Assembly: GCA_030637775.1 (NCBI GenBank)
Contig: DAOWFY010000004.1
Span: 1-8,338 of the forward strand
DNA length: 8,338 bases
Origin: DAOVGU01 sp030637775 [NCBI: bacterium]
GTDB taxonomy: Bacteria; Ratteibacteria; UBA8468
Reading direction: 5' to 3'
Part shown: positions 1 to 7,207 of the stretch, in pieces
Position numbering within the stretch: the stretch's first letter is position 1
Layout of the letters: every line of letters begins with the position of its first letter
Program-made: the position numbers and the translations under genes
The notes under the pieces: model-generated
What the model was told of the DNA's origin: nothing
Database searches by the model: none
What the model saw: the letters and a program-made list of their open reading frames with translations, nothing else

Positions 1-827
1 ATCATTTCATTCAGGTTCTTTACCATTTCCTTTTCATCCGGTGGACCGATAAGCAGAACTCTCACATGATATTCATCGAGCAATCTTTTGCCGACTTCTC
101 CGAAGCGATAAAGCGGCCATCTCCTGAGAGGTACCCTTGCACCGGGATGGATACCGACAATCATTTTTTCATTATTAATGCCCAGCCTCCTCAGAAAAGC
201 TTCGGCAAAATTTCTGTCATTATCATTCAGGTAAAGTTTGAATTCGGGATTTGATGTTTCTGCACCAATCGCTTTCGCTAAATCCAGGTGAAATTCCATT
301 TTATGGATATGCTCCCTCTCTGGAACGGCCTCTGTTAAAAGATACTTTCCTCCTCCAAAACCATAGCTTACAATTCTTTTTGCACGACCAAAGAAACCTA
401 TAAGAAGAATATCTCTTATATCCGCCCTGAAATCTATCGCCAGGTCAAACTCCTCTACCCTCAGTTTTTTTATAATTTTCCCGTATTCCGAAAATGCCTT
501 TTTTGTTGGTTTTTTATAAAACCAGAATGCGTCATAAGAAATAATTTCGTCGATAAAAGGATTGCCCTTCAGCAATTCGGCAGCCTGCGAACAGGTGATG
601 AATGATATTTTTGCATCGGTGAACCTCTCTTTTAGCGCTTTTATTACCGGAAAGGCTAAAACTGTATCTCCGACATATGCCAAGCTAATCAAAAGTATCT
701 TATGGTAATTTCCACAAAGCTTTCTTCTCCTCCCGGAGAAAAACAAAAAGGGCTTTAATGCAAAACCTATTATCCTATCACCAATTGCAAGGATTATTCT
801 ATTCCTTCTGTTGAGTATTTTAGACAT
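1..827 (-). CDS. Family 9 (heptosyltransferase-like) glycosyltransferase, 3' end outside the window
   Basis: The minus strand is open from an ATG at 827 to the left edge, giving 275 residues of a gene whose C-terminus lies beyond position 1. The protein is recognisably GT9 (WaaC/WaaF-like). KILLISLAYVGDTVLAFPVIKAL (43-65) is the N-terminal donor-domain start, with D54 at the position of the family's catalytic base. FDLAIDFRADIRDILL follows near 127. The C-terminal domain opens with VGIHPGA near 224-230, then RRWPLYRFGEV and VLLIGPPDEKE. These enzymes transfer a heptose or related sugar to LPS core or other glycolipids at the inner face of the cytoplasmic membrane. A 42-residue hydrophobic/basic extension (IIGFALKPFLFFSGRRRK) precedes the usual start and may tether it to the membrane. 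An in-frame stop at 842-840 rules out a longer start. No Shine-Dalgarno site is evident. The gap to the hydrolase stop is 20 bp. The sugar specificity cannot be read from sequence. Confidence 0.85.
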   Translation of the reverse strand, partial: MSKILNRRNRIILAIGDRIIGFALKPFLFFSGRRRKLCGNYHKILLISLAYVGDTVLAFPVIKALKERFTDAKISFITCSQAAELLKGNPFIDEIISYDAFWFYKKPTKKAFSEYGKIIKKLRVEEFDLAIDFRADIRDILLIGFFGRAKRIVSYGFGGGKYLLTEAVPEREHIHKMEFHLDLAKAIGAETSNPEFKLYLNDNDRNFAEAFLRRLGINNEKMIVGIHPGARVPLRRWPLYRFGEVGKRLLDEYHVRVLLIGPPDEKEMVKNLNEM

Positions 828-847
828 CGGTAAAGGTTTTCATTTAC

Positions 848-1720
848 TTAATTATTTTTATCGCGAAGTTGATTAATATACTGCATCATTTTCAATTTCT
901 GATTGGCCCAAGATGAAATCCAAAAATCTTTTTTCAGCCCTTTTTCTTCGATAACAGACTTTAGTTCGTTATTATTACATTTTACCCATTTGGCCTTTCC
1001 TTTCAATGCGCCATTAATTAAGTTCAGAGCATGCTGTTTATAATTTCCCTGGACATGGTCTCTTTGGCATTGGAATCTAAAATAACCGCATCTAATTCTG
1101 CCGATGTAGTTACAAGCCTGACGTAATGACCAAAAGGTATCATTTGAGGTAGGATAATCCTTAAAAAATTCAACTTTATCATTCATAGTTATTTCATATT
1201 TGTTTGAAGGACCCTCCCAATCAAAAAGATATTTGACTTCAGGGGCATAGGGCTCTTTAGCCAATGCACCGGTGGCCATGGTAATCCCAAGTGAAAAAGA
1301 GATCACGCCGATATTGTTCGCGTCCACATAATGTAAAGAGGAAAAATATTTCAAGACGGTATGGAGATCATTTTGATGCACATTTCCCCCAAAATCTTCT
1401 TTACCGTCACTCTTACCTCGGCCTTCGGGGTCAAAATGAATCACCGCATAACCCTGGGAGGCAATATCTTTAGCCCTCAAGTTTAAACTGAACCATCGAT
1501 CAAAAATAACTCCATCATTCAGACCACCCGGAACCAGAACTATGCCCGGCCACTTGTTATTCCCTTTAGGCCTGTGGATGTGGCAATACAACCTGTTTCC
1601 CTTGTTCAATGTGAGCCATAATTCTTCTTCTAAGGTAGCATACTTGCTTAAGCTAACTATAAACCAAAGGTTTTCGAAGGTAATCCTGAACAACTGCAGG
1701 AAACTATGGATAAGGCTCAT
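848..1720 (-). CDS. Alpha/beta-hydrolase-fold protein with atypical catalytic residues
   Basis: A 290-aa protein with alpha/beta-hydrolase landmarks: an oxyanion-loop block IVLVPGGLNDG near 60-70, HFDPEGRGKSDG near 95-106, a nucleophile-elbow block GVISFSLGITMATG (S143 in SFSLG, where the usual pattern is GxSxG) and QRDHVQ (D221) at the expected position of the acid residue after strand 7. The segment after strand 8 (KWVKCNNNE), where the catalytic His normally sits, has no His. The nearest candidates are H222 and H240. It could be an esterase or thioesterase using a rearranged triad, or an acyl-binding protein that has lost hydrolysis. FDWEGPSNKYE (166-176) is another distinctive block. No signal peptide is convincing, so a cytoplasmic location is likely. 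It starts 3 bp after acyltransferase B stops, so translation is probably coupled, and it would act on an ester or thioester in the same pathway. The fold is well supported, but activity is not. Confidence 0.75.
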   Translation of the reverse strand: MSLIHSFLQLFRITFENLWFIVSLSKYATLEEELWLTLNKGNRLYCHIHRPKGNNKWPGIVLVPGGLNDGVIFDRWFSLNLRAKDIASQGYAVIHFDPEGRGKSDGKEDFGGNVHQNDLHTVLKYFSSLHYVDANNIGVISFSLGITMATGALAKEPYAPEVKYLFDWEGPSNKYEITMNDKVEFFKDYPTSNDTFWSLRQACNYIGRIRCGYFRFQCQRDHVQGNYKQHALNLINGALKGKAKWVKCNNNELKSVIEEKGLKKDFWISSWANQKLKMMQYINQLRDKNN

Positions 1721-1723
1721 CTC

Positions 1724-2653
1724 TCATTTTGCTAAAAGTAGATTTCCTTCTTCAAACTCCTCCCAGAATTCCCAGAGGGAAGGATATTGACGAACATATT
1801 TCTCTAACAGTCTAACAAACTGTTCAAAAATCTCTATATCGGATCTTTCATTAACTCTTCTAAGGGCTGGTTCAACTATGATCCGCTGCCTTTTTCTTTC
1901 TCTAACCACAAAGGCGGGAACGACCGAGGAGCCGGTTCTTTTGGCTAAGGATACCACATTCTTGGGGAAAAGCATCTCTTTCCCTAAGAAGTTAAAAGGA
2001 ACATATCCCTTTCCGATGTATTTTGCTGACCCCACACCATCGGCGGCAATGATCAATATTTGGTTTTGTTTTAAACAATCATAGGCCGAACGCAAAAATT
2101 TGTCTCTCGGAATAAATTTAGCCGGAATTCTCTTCTCAATTTTTTGCCTCTGTTTTTGCGAAACATGGTGCTGAATGAAGCTAAGTTCCTCACCCCTTAT
2201 GTGAAAGGAAATCTGGTTGATTTTATAGCCGGAAAGTCCCAACCCCACCTGCAACAGCTGTTTTGCGCCAAAATGGGAAGTCACCAGTATCACCCCTTTC
2301 CCTTTTTCCAGCTCTTTGTGCAAAAATTCTAAGCCCTGGAAAGCCACAATTCCTGCCATATTGTGCGGATTCAGCCGAGGATACTTGATAAGTTCCAGAA
2401 CATTTCTACAGTGATTCCGTAGGTTATTTCTGATTATTCTCCTTAATTCCTTCTCTTCCGCCTCAAACGCCTGAGAGATATTCTCGAGCATCTTCTTTGT
2501 TCTGGCTGGACCTGAAAGAAAATAGTCCAGATAACCGAGAATGCCGCCGATGTAATAGATCGCTGAAAAGGGTAGAAAATTTACCACCCATTTTAAAGGA
2601 AACCAGAATAAGATTCTGCCGATGTCCTTTAAGAGATTACGATGAGCAATCAT
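1724..2653 (-). CDS. LpxL/HtrB-like lysophospholipid acyltransferase (copy B)
   Basis: A 309-aa homologue of acyltransferase A. The N-termini match (LKDIGRILFWFPLKW here against LKDLGRWFYWYPFRT), with a hydrophobic anchor over residues 10-45. The active-site block is VILVTSHFGAKQLL, with His127 and, unusually, Gln132 where HX4(D/E) enzymes have Asp or Glu. Further landmarks are IIAADGVGSA (D205), FNFLGKEMLFPKNVVSLAKRTG near 220-241, VVPAFVVRER and a C-terminal YVRQYPSLWEFW that corresponds to the family's Pro-x-x-x-Trp ending. The start overlaps the upstream radical SAM stop as ATGA. The stop is 3 bp before the hydrolase start. Two acyltransferases in one operon suggest two sequential acylations of one acceptor, or two acceptors. 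An LPS-like glycolipid is plausible given the GT9 gene downstream, but a phospholipid acceptor cannot be excluded. Confidence 0.86.
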   Translation of the reverse strand: MIAHRNLLKDIGRILFWFPLKWVVNFLPFSAIYYIGGILGYLDYFLSGPARTKKMLENISQAFEAEEKELRRIIRNNLRNHCRNVLELIKYPRLNPHNMAGIVAFQGLEFLHKELEKGKGVILVTSHFGAKQLLQVGLGLSGYKINQISFHIRGEELSFIQHHVSQKQRQKIEKRIPAKFIPRDKFLRSAYDCLKQNQILIIAADGVGSAKYIGKGYVPFNFLGKEMLFPKNVVSLAKRTGSSVVPAFVVRERKRQRIIVEPALRRVNERSDIEIFEQFVRLLEKYVRQYPSLWEFWEEFEEGNLLLAK

Positions 2654-4173
2654 CTGCCAACTCTCAATGGCAACTTTAACCTTCCTCTGAGGAAAGAAAA
2701 TATTTTTCTAAACAAAAGCAAAGGGTCATTTTTTATTAAAAATATAATCAAAAACCGCAACCTTTTTATCCGGTTCCTCAGACTATTATTATATCTAAAA
2801 ACCCAGGTTGCCATTTCCTTTACTATTTTATTAAATCTCTCCTTTTCCAAGAATTTCATAAAGTGGTTGTCTGGCCAAAAGCGAAAGGTCAGAAAATCGG
2901 GATTCCTTGGAATCAATTTCAATTCAATACATCTATCCCAAAGCTCACTGCCCGGCATGGGGTCAAAAATATTGAAGGCAATTTCAGAAGAGGGGATTTG
3001 TTTCAATAATGTAAATGTTTCTTCTAAATCTTTTTTTGTCTCTTCAGGAAAACCGGCCATGAAAAAGGCTCCTGAAGGAACATTTTGCTGACATAAAAGA
3101 TGGAAAGCATTTTTAATCTGAGTATTATTTATGTCCTTTTTTATCAGTCTTTGTATCCGGGGGCTTCCAGTTTCAACTCCAATTTCCAACTTGGTGCATC
3201 CTGCCCTTTTCATTAAAGATAATAATTCCTCATCAATCAGGTCGGCACGCGTTGCTGTTCTCCACGCAATATTAAATTTTGATTTAATCATTCCCCTTAA
3301 AATCTTAAGAACAACATTTCTATTAGCAGTAAAGCAATCATCCCAAAACATAAGATAGTTTATTTTGTATCTTTTCTGGATCCCCTTTATTTCTTCAATA
3401 ACATTTTCAGGAGAACGGAAACGCACTTTCTTCTGCCAAAAATTCCTGGAAGAACAAAAACCGCAACGCCAGGGACACCCTCTACTTGTAATCATGCTTC
3501 CCAGAGCTCGATAATCAAAAAATTCAGGAAAAAGGATGAGATGACGTGCCGGAAAGGGTATTTCGTCAAGGTTCTCAATAAGAGCTCTCGGACGATTATG
3601 AAGAATCCTACCATCCTTCTTATAGCTTAAACCATTTATTTGAGAAAGATCGGTTAATTTAATCTTTCCTTCTAAGTTCTGGCAAAATTCCAAAAAACTT
3701 AATTCGCCTTCTCCTCTGATTACAAAGTCAACCTCCGGATAAAGAAGACAACTCTCGGGAAGGAATGTTGGATGACACCCTCCCCAGACCACCCAGCAAT
3801 CCTTTCGATATCTTTTACAGATCTTACTTATATTTAAGGCCGAAGCAACCTCTGAGGAAAGAACAGAAATACCAACTAAATCTGGCTGAAAACTACAAAT
3901 AACCTCTTCTGCCTCTTTCCAGACATAGTGGTTACTATTTTTTATTGTCTCTAAATACCTTCTCTGGGCAAGGGAGCGATGCCAAAATGTAATTTCCGCA
4001 TCGGTTACGATATTCTCTTCAGAAGAATGAGGATTTTCCGCATGATAAATCTTTACCTCAAAGCCATTTTTTTCTAAAACGGCCGCTAAATATCCCAAGC
4101 CTAAAGGAAAATAGGGTGATTGTCCGATACCTTTTAATCTGGAATAAGGCGGTCTAATGAGCAAAATTTTCAT
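2650..4173 (-). CDS. B12-binding domain radical SAM enzyme (3), BchE-like
   Basis: A 507-aa cobalamin-binding radical SAM enzyme, clearly more distant from the two preceding paralogues. Its N-terminus (MKILLIRPPYS, then FPLGLGYLAAVLEKNGFEV) is the classic start of COG1032 proteins. The B12 domain continues through PDLVGISVLS near 97 and VVWGGCHPT near 128 to GEGE at 154-157. The cluster motif TSRGCPWRCGFC gives C233, C237 and C240. Barrel landmarks include FWDDCFT near 276, TRADLIDEE near 308, IGVETGS at 331-337, AGFPEET near 363 and PMPGSELWD near 395. It lacks the extra linker of enzymes 1 and 2, so the cluster motif follows the B12 domain more closely. The tail (RLRFLIIFLIK, LLLFRKIFSFLRGRLK) is amphipathic and basic, suggesting membrane contact. 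Both ends are 4-bp ATGA overlaps with the neighbours. By family it could be a cyclase, methyltransferase or coupling enzyme, and nothing visible decides between these. Confidence 0.88.
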   Translation of the reverse strand: MKILLIRPPYSRLKGIGQSPYFPLGLGYLAAVLEKNGFEVKIYHAENPHSSEENIVTDAEITFWHRSLAQRRYLETIKNSNHYVWKEAEEVICSFQPDLVGISVLSSEVASALNISKICKRYRKDCWVVWGGCHPTFLPESCLLYPEVDFVIRGEGELSFLEFCQNLEGKIKLTDLSQINGLSYKKDGRILHNRPRALIENLDEIPFPARHLILFPEFFDYRALGSMITSRGCPWRCGFCSSRNFWQKKVRFRSPENVIEEIKGIQKRYKINYLMFWDDCFTANRNVVLKILRGMIKSKFNIAWRTATRADLIDEELLSLMKRAGCTKLEIGVETGSPRIQRLIKKDINNTQIKNAFHLLCQQNVPSGAFFMAGFPEETKKDLEETFTLLKQIPSSEIAFNIFDPMPGSELWDRCIELKLIPRNPDFLTFRFWPDNHFMKFLEKERFNKIVKEMATWVFRYNNSLRNRIKRLRFLIIFLIKNDPLLLFRKIFSFLRGRLKLPLRVGR

Positions 4174-5666
4174 CGATTGAAAAGTTTGTGCTTTATTTTC
4201 CTTAACTTTATTCCCGCCAAAAAAAGTAGTTTCCAGAAAAAATGCAAAGCATCAGAATTTAGTATCCTTACCATTTTTTTTATTATCAGGAGGCGTAAAA
4301 TAAATCCCGGGAAGCTGCCTTCTCGGAAAAGCACCAGAAGCAAATTAAGATAATTTTCCTCCTTTTGAGCATAACTTTTGTTATAAATCTGCTTTTTTTC
4401 ATCCTTGATTAGACCCTCTTTCTCGGCCAGATTATAAAGTTCTGTACCGGGATAAAGGACCAGGGAAAACAACTGCAAGCGGAAGGGACGGGGGATACGG
4501 GATATGAATTTCAAAGTTTCCATTTTGTCCTCTTCCGTTTCCGTAGGGATATCGAGTAAAAAATCGTAAAGCGGTTTTTTCATTTTTTCCCGATAGCGGT
4601 TAATGATGTAGGTACCCTTTAACATCCGGGAGTTGGTGAAATTTTCCCGATGAAATAATTTCTGAATTCGCTTACTTCCCGTCTCAATTCCCATCTGGAT
4701 GCAAATCAAACCAGCATCAACCAGGCAGGACATTTTTTCTTCCGTAATGGTAAGGGGACTTGTCAGGCAAAAAAAGGGCAGGTTAATTCTTTTCTGATAC
4801 TTTTCTCCAAATTCCCGAATACTTTTTATATTTCTGGAAAAAAAGGAATCATCGGAAAACCAGATAAGGTCCAAAAATGGCATTAATTCTTTTGCCCTTT
4901 CCAATTCCTGGATAATGCTCTCACTACTTCTCCAGCGCAGATATCTCTCATTTTCATAAAGTTTTTTCCAGGTCCAGTTGACGCAGTAGGAGCAGCGATG
5001 GGGGCAACCACGACTGCTCATTGTCTGGTAGCCAACCATCCTTAAGTATTCAGAGATAGTTCCCTTTGCCAAAAATTGCTTTAATAACTCTGAATTAAAA
5101 GGGACGATTTTGTTTCCCTTCAGAATATAATGTTCTTTAAGGCTGTAGTCGGGATGGGGCAAAAGATCAAGATTCTGGATTAGAGGGCCGGGAGCATTCT
5201 TTTTGATTTTTCCATGATCGCGAATCCAGAGATTTGCCAAATCTTTGTATGGTTTACCTGTTTGTAAGGATTGGCATAATCTTAGGATAGCATTTTCTCC
5301 TTCACCCACACATACAATATCGGCATATTTTAAACATTCCTCCGGCCTGATGGTAGGATGACACCCTCCCCAGATAATTGGTATCTTTAATTTGCTTTTT
5401 AATCTTTCGGTGATCTGAACCGCACTGGAAAAATAATTGGTCATCAAACTAATACCGATTAAACCGGAATCGGCGCAAAGGGGGATAAGCTTATTTAAAT
5501 CCTCATCACGATATCTCGGTCTCTCTTCTCCCCTTAATTCGTCACCGGCTGTATCGGGAAGAAAGATCAAATTTGTCGGGAACCCTTTTTCCTTTAAGTA
5601 GGCAGAAAGCGTCCTCATGCCAAAGGAGGTAATATCCGGGTAGGGGGAAATTAAGGTTATTTTCAT
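4170..5666 (-). CDS. B12-binding domain radical SAM enzyme (2), paralogue of enzyme 1
   Basis: A 498-aa cobalamin-binding radical SAM enzyme that aligns with the preceding gene nearly end to end, so the two look like products of tandem duplication. The N-terminal B12 domain begins MKITLISPYPDITSFG and carries GISLMT near 71, IIWGGCHPT near 97 and GEGE at 121-124. The cluster motif SRGCPHRCSYC gives C221, C225 and C228. Barrel landmarks are WFSDDSFF near 269, MGIETGS near 325, LLDIPTETEED near 370 and YPGTEL near 405. As in enzyme 1, an extra segment of about 35 residues (roughly 178-213) separates the B12 domain from the barrel. The tail (ILRLLIIKKMVRIL, then FFWKLLFLAGIKLRKIKHK) is hydrophobic and basic, consistent with peripheral membrane binding. 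The start overlaps the upstream stop as ATGA with no clear ribosome binding site, so translation is probably coupled. Substrate and product are unknown. It probably acts on the same pathway intermediate as its neighbours. Confidence 0.88.
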   Translation of the reverse strand: MKITLISPYPDITSFGMRTLSAYLKEKGFPTNLIFLPDTAGDELRGEERPRYRDEDLNKLIPLCADSGLIGISLMTNYFSSAVQITERLKSKLKIPIIWGGCHPTIRPEECLKYADIVCVGEGENAILRLCQSLQTGKPYKDLANLWIRDHGKIKKNAPGPLIQNLDLLPHPDYSLKEHYILKGNKIVPFNSELLKQFLAKGTISEYLRMVGYQTMSSRGCPHRCSYCVNWTWKKLYENERYLRWRSSESIIQELERAKELMPFLDLIWFSDDSFFSRNIKSIREFGEKYQKRINLPFFCLTSPLTITEEKMSCLVDAGLICIQMGIETGSKRIQKLFHRENFTNSRMLKGTYIINRYREKMKKPLYDFLLDIPTETEEDKMETLKFISRIPRPFRLQLFSLVLYPGTELYNLAEKEGLIKDEKKQIYNKSYAQKEENYLNLLLVLFREGSFPGFILRLLIIKKMVRILNSDALHFFWKLLFLAGIKLRKIKHKLFNR

Positions 5667-7207
5667 ATTGTTTTTTGTCGTAAGAAATATTGCCGTATCC
5701 TGGCTAAATCACCGTGAGTAAGCGAAATAACTCCTTTCTTAAAGAGGACGATACGCTCGGTAAGCCAGTACAAAATATGATACAACTTTATGCTATTCCC
5801 TAAATTAAATACTCTAGAGATAGATTTTCGAGAAAGCAATTTTAAAAGACCACGGGGGAAATAGCAAAATCCAGCGAGGTAAATAAGATAATTCAGGAAT
5901 GTTCCTTGGGGATGGAGAAAGGGTTTTCGGTAGATCTCTCTTATTTCATCCTTGATTAATCCCTCGGCTTTCGCTTTTTTGTGTAATTCTGTGCCCGGAA
6001 AGAGAACCAGGCTGGAAATTTGAAGTCGATAAGGTCGCGGAAGTTTTAAAATGACATCTAACGTAGCGCGCACATCCTCCTGTCTCTCCCAGGGATTATC
6101 TAAGATGATATGGTAATCTGGAGCCAGAAGTTTATGACGGTATTTGTCAATTAATCTTGCCACCCCTAAAATTTTTTTATTAGGTGTTGGGCGACGATAC
6201 ATCCGCTTGATACGGGAACTGCCGGTTTGAATTCCCATTTCCGTGAATACCAAACCGGCTTCAATGAGAGATTCTAATTTTTTCTCCGTAATTGTGGTTG
6301 GACTGCATTGAGCATGGAATGGTAAACCTATTCTTTTTTTATACTTTTTACTGAATTCCTCAAAGAACTCGTCCTTCCCGCCAAAGAAGGTGTCATCAAA
6401 GAAATTTATAAGTTCAATAAAGGGATACTTATTTTTTGTTTCTACCAATTCCTGGATGACATTGTCAATGCTTCTGCGGCGCAATATACCCATAACACTG
6501 CTGGCACAATAGCTGCATCTATGGGGACACCCCCGGCTGGTCATCGTGCGATAGGAAATCTTCAAATCGCCGTTAATATCGCAAAGAAGGGGCAGACTCC
6601 TCTTAAACAAATTTATATCCATTTCGCAAATACCATCCTTTTCTAAATCATAGATGTAACTGTTTTCCAATGCAAAATCGAAAAATGGAAGTTCATCAAG
6701 ATTAGAAATAAGACCCCTCTTTGCATTTCTGATAATATCCCCATTCTTCCTGAACCATAAATTCTTGATGTGATAATAATTGAGGCCTTTTTCCATCCTC
6801 TCCGCCAATTCCAGCATTGCCTCCTCCCCTTCGCCAATACAGACAATATCTGCATAGCGCAGTGCTTCTTCAGGGCAATGGATAGGATGTATTCCACCCC
6901 AGATGACCGGAATCTTCCTTTTTCTGATTGCTTTTGTGACCTGAACCGCTCGGTCAAAGTACTGCGTCATAAAGGAAACACCGACCAAGTTTGAATTTTG
7001 AGAAATTTCTAAAATTTGTTTTACTATTTTTTCAGAATATTGATAAATGTAACCTCCTCCATGTTCTAAGTGGGCAATACCACCGGGTAAAAATATCATC
7101 CTCGTAGAGAAACCAGCCTTTTTCAGGCAGGCAGAGATGATTCTCACGCCAAAGGCGCTAATGTCAGGAGGGGTGGGGGTAATTAGGGTAATTTCCATAG
7201 TCTTCAA
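5663..7207 (-). CDS. B12-binding domain radical SAM enzyme (1)
   Basis: Cobalamin-dependent radical SAM protein of the broad BchE/HpnJ-like group (COG1032 type), 514 aa from the TTG at 7207 or 511 aa from the ATG at 7198. Residues about 5-150 form the Rossmann-like B12-binding domain: a first strand (EITLIT), GVSFMT near 76, VIWGGIHP near 101 and IGEGEEA near 124. No DxHxxG motif is seen, so cobalamin would not be ligated by the MetH-type His. After a linker of about 45 residues comes the radical SAM barrel with SRGCPHRCSYC (C227, C231, C234 for the 4Fe-4S cluster), FFDDTFF near 270, MGIQTGS near 324 and FPGTELH near 403. The C-terminal 90 residues carry hydrophobic and basic stretches (YFPRGLLKLLSRK) suggesting membrane association. 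It overlaps acyltransferase A by 35-44 bp and the next gene by 4 bp. Likely chemistry is C-methylation, cyclisation or C-C bond formation on a lipid, but the substrate is unknown. Confidence 0.88.
   Translation of the reverse strand: MKTMEITLITPTPPDISAFGVRIISACLKKAGFSTRMIFLPGGIAHLEHGGGYIYQYSEKIVKQILEISQNSNLVGVSFMTQYFDRAVQVTKAIRKRKIPVIWGGIHPIHCPEEALRYADIVCIGEGEEAMLELAERMEKGLNYYHIKNLWFRKNGDIIRNAKRGLISNLDELPFFDFALENSYIYDLEKDGICEMDINLFKRSLPLLCDINGDLKISYRTMTSRGCPHRCSYCASSVMGILRRRSIDNVIQELVETKNKYPFIELINFFDDTFFGGKDEFFEEFSKKYKKRIGLPFHAQCSPTTITEKKLESLIEAGLVFTEMGIQTGSSRIKRMYRRPTPNKKILGVARLIDKYRHKLLAPDYHIILDNPWERQEDVRATLDVILKLPRPYRLQISSLVLFPGTELHKKAKAEGLIKDEIREIYRKPFLHPQGTFLNYLIYLAGFCYFPRGLLKLLSRKSISRVFNLGNSIKLYHILYWLTERIVLFKKGVISLTHGDLARIRQYFLRQKTI

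Noticed and set aside
66-254. A 62-aa open frame on the plus strand near the left edge
   Set aside because: It is antisense to the GT9 gene, which shows HPGA and RRWP motifs in the minus frame.
820-843. A 7-codon mini-ORF (ATG at 843, TAA at 822-820) spanning the GT9 start
   Set aside because: It could act as a reinitiation leader, but it is too short to distinguish from chance and has no ribosome binding site.
2642-3091. A 149-aa open frame on the plus strand
   Set aside because: It lies antisense to the 3' part of radical SAM enzyme 3, whose conserved motifs make the minus frame clearly the real one. The plus-frame protein has no recognisable domain.
6220-6240. MGIQTGS in radical SAM enzyme 1, with Gln where enzymes 2 and 3 have Glu
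   Set aside because: Gln at this position also occurs in other radical SAM families (HemN has GVQS), so it is probably ordinary variation and not a defect.
6643-6957. A 104-aa open frame on the minus strand inside radical SAM enzyme 1
   Set aside because: It is an alternative frame within the B12-binding domain of a well-supported gene and has no domain of its own.
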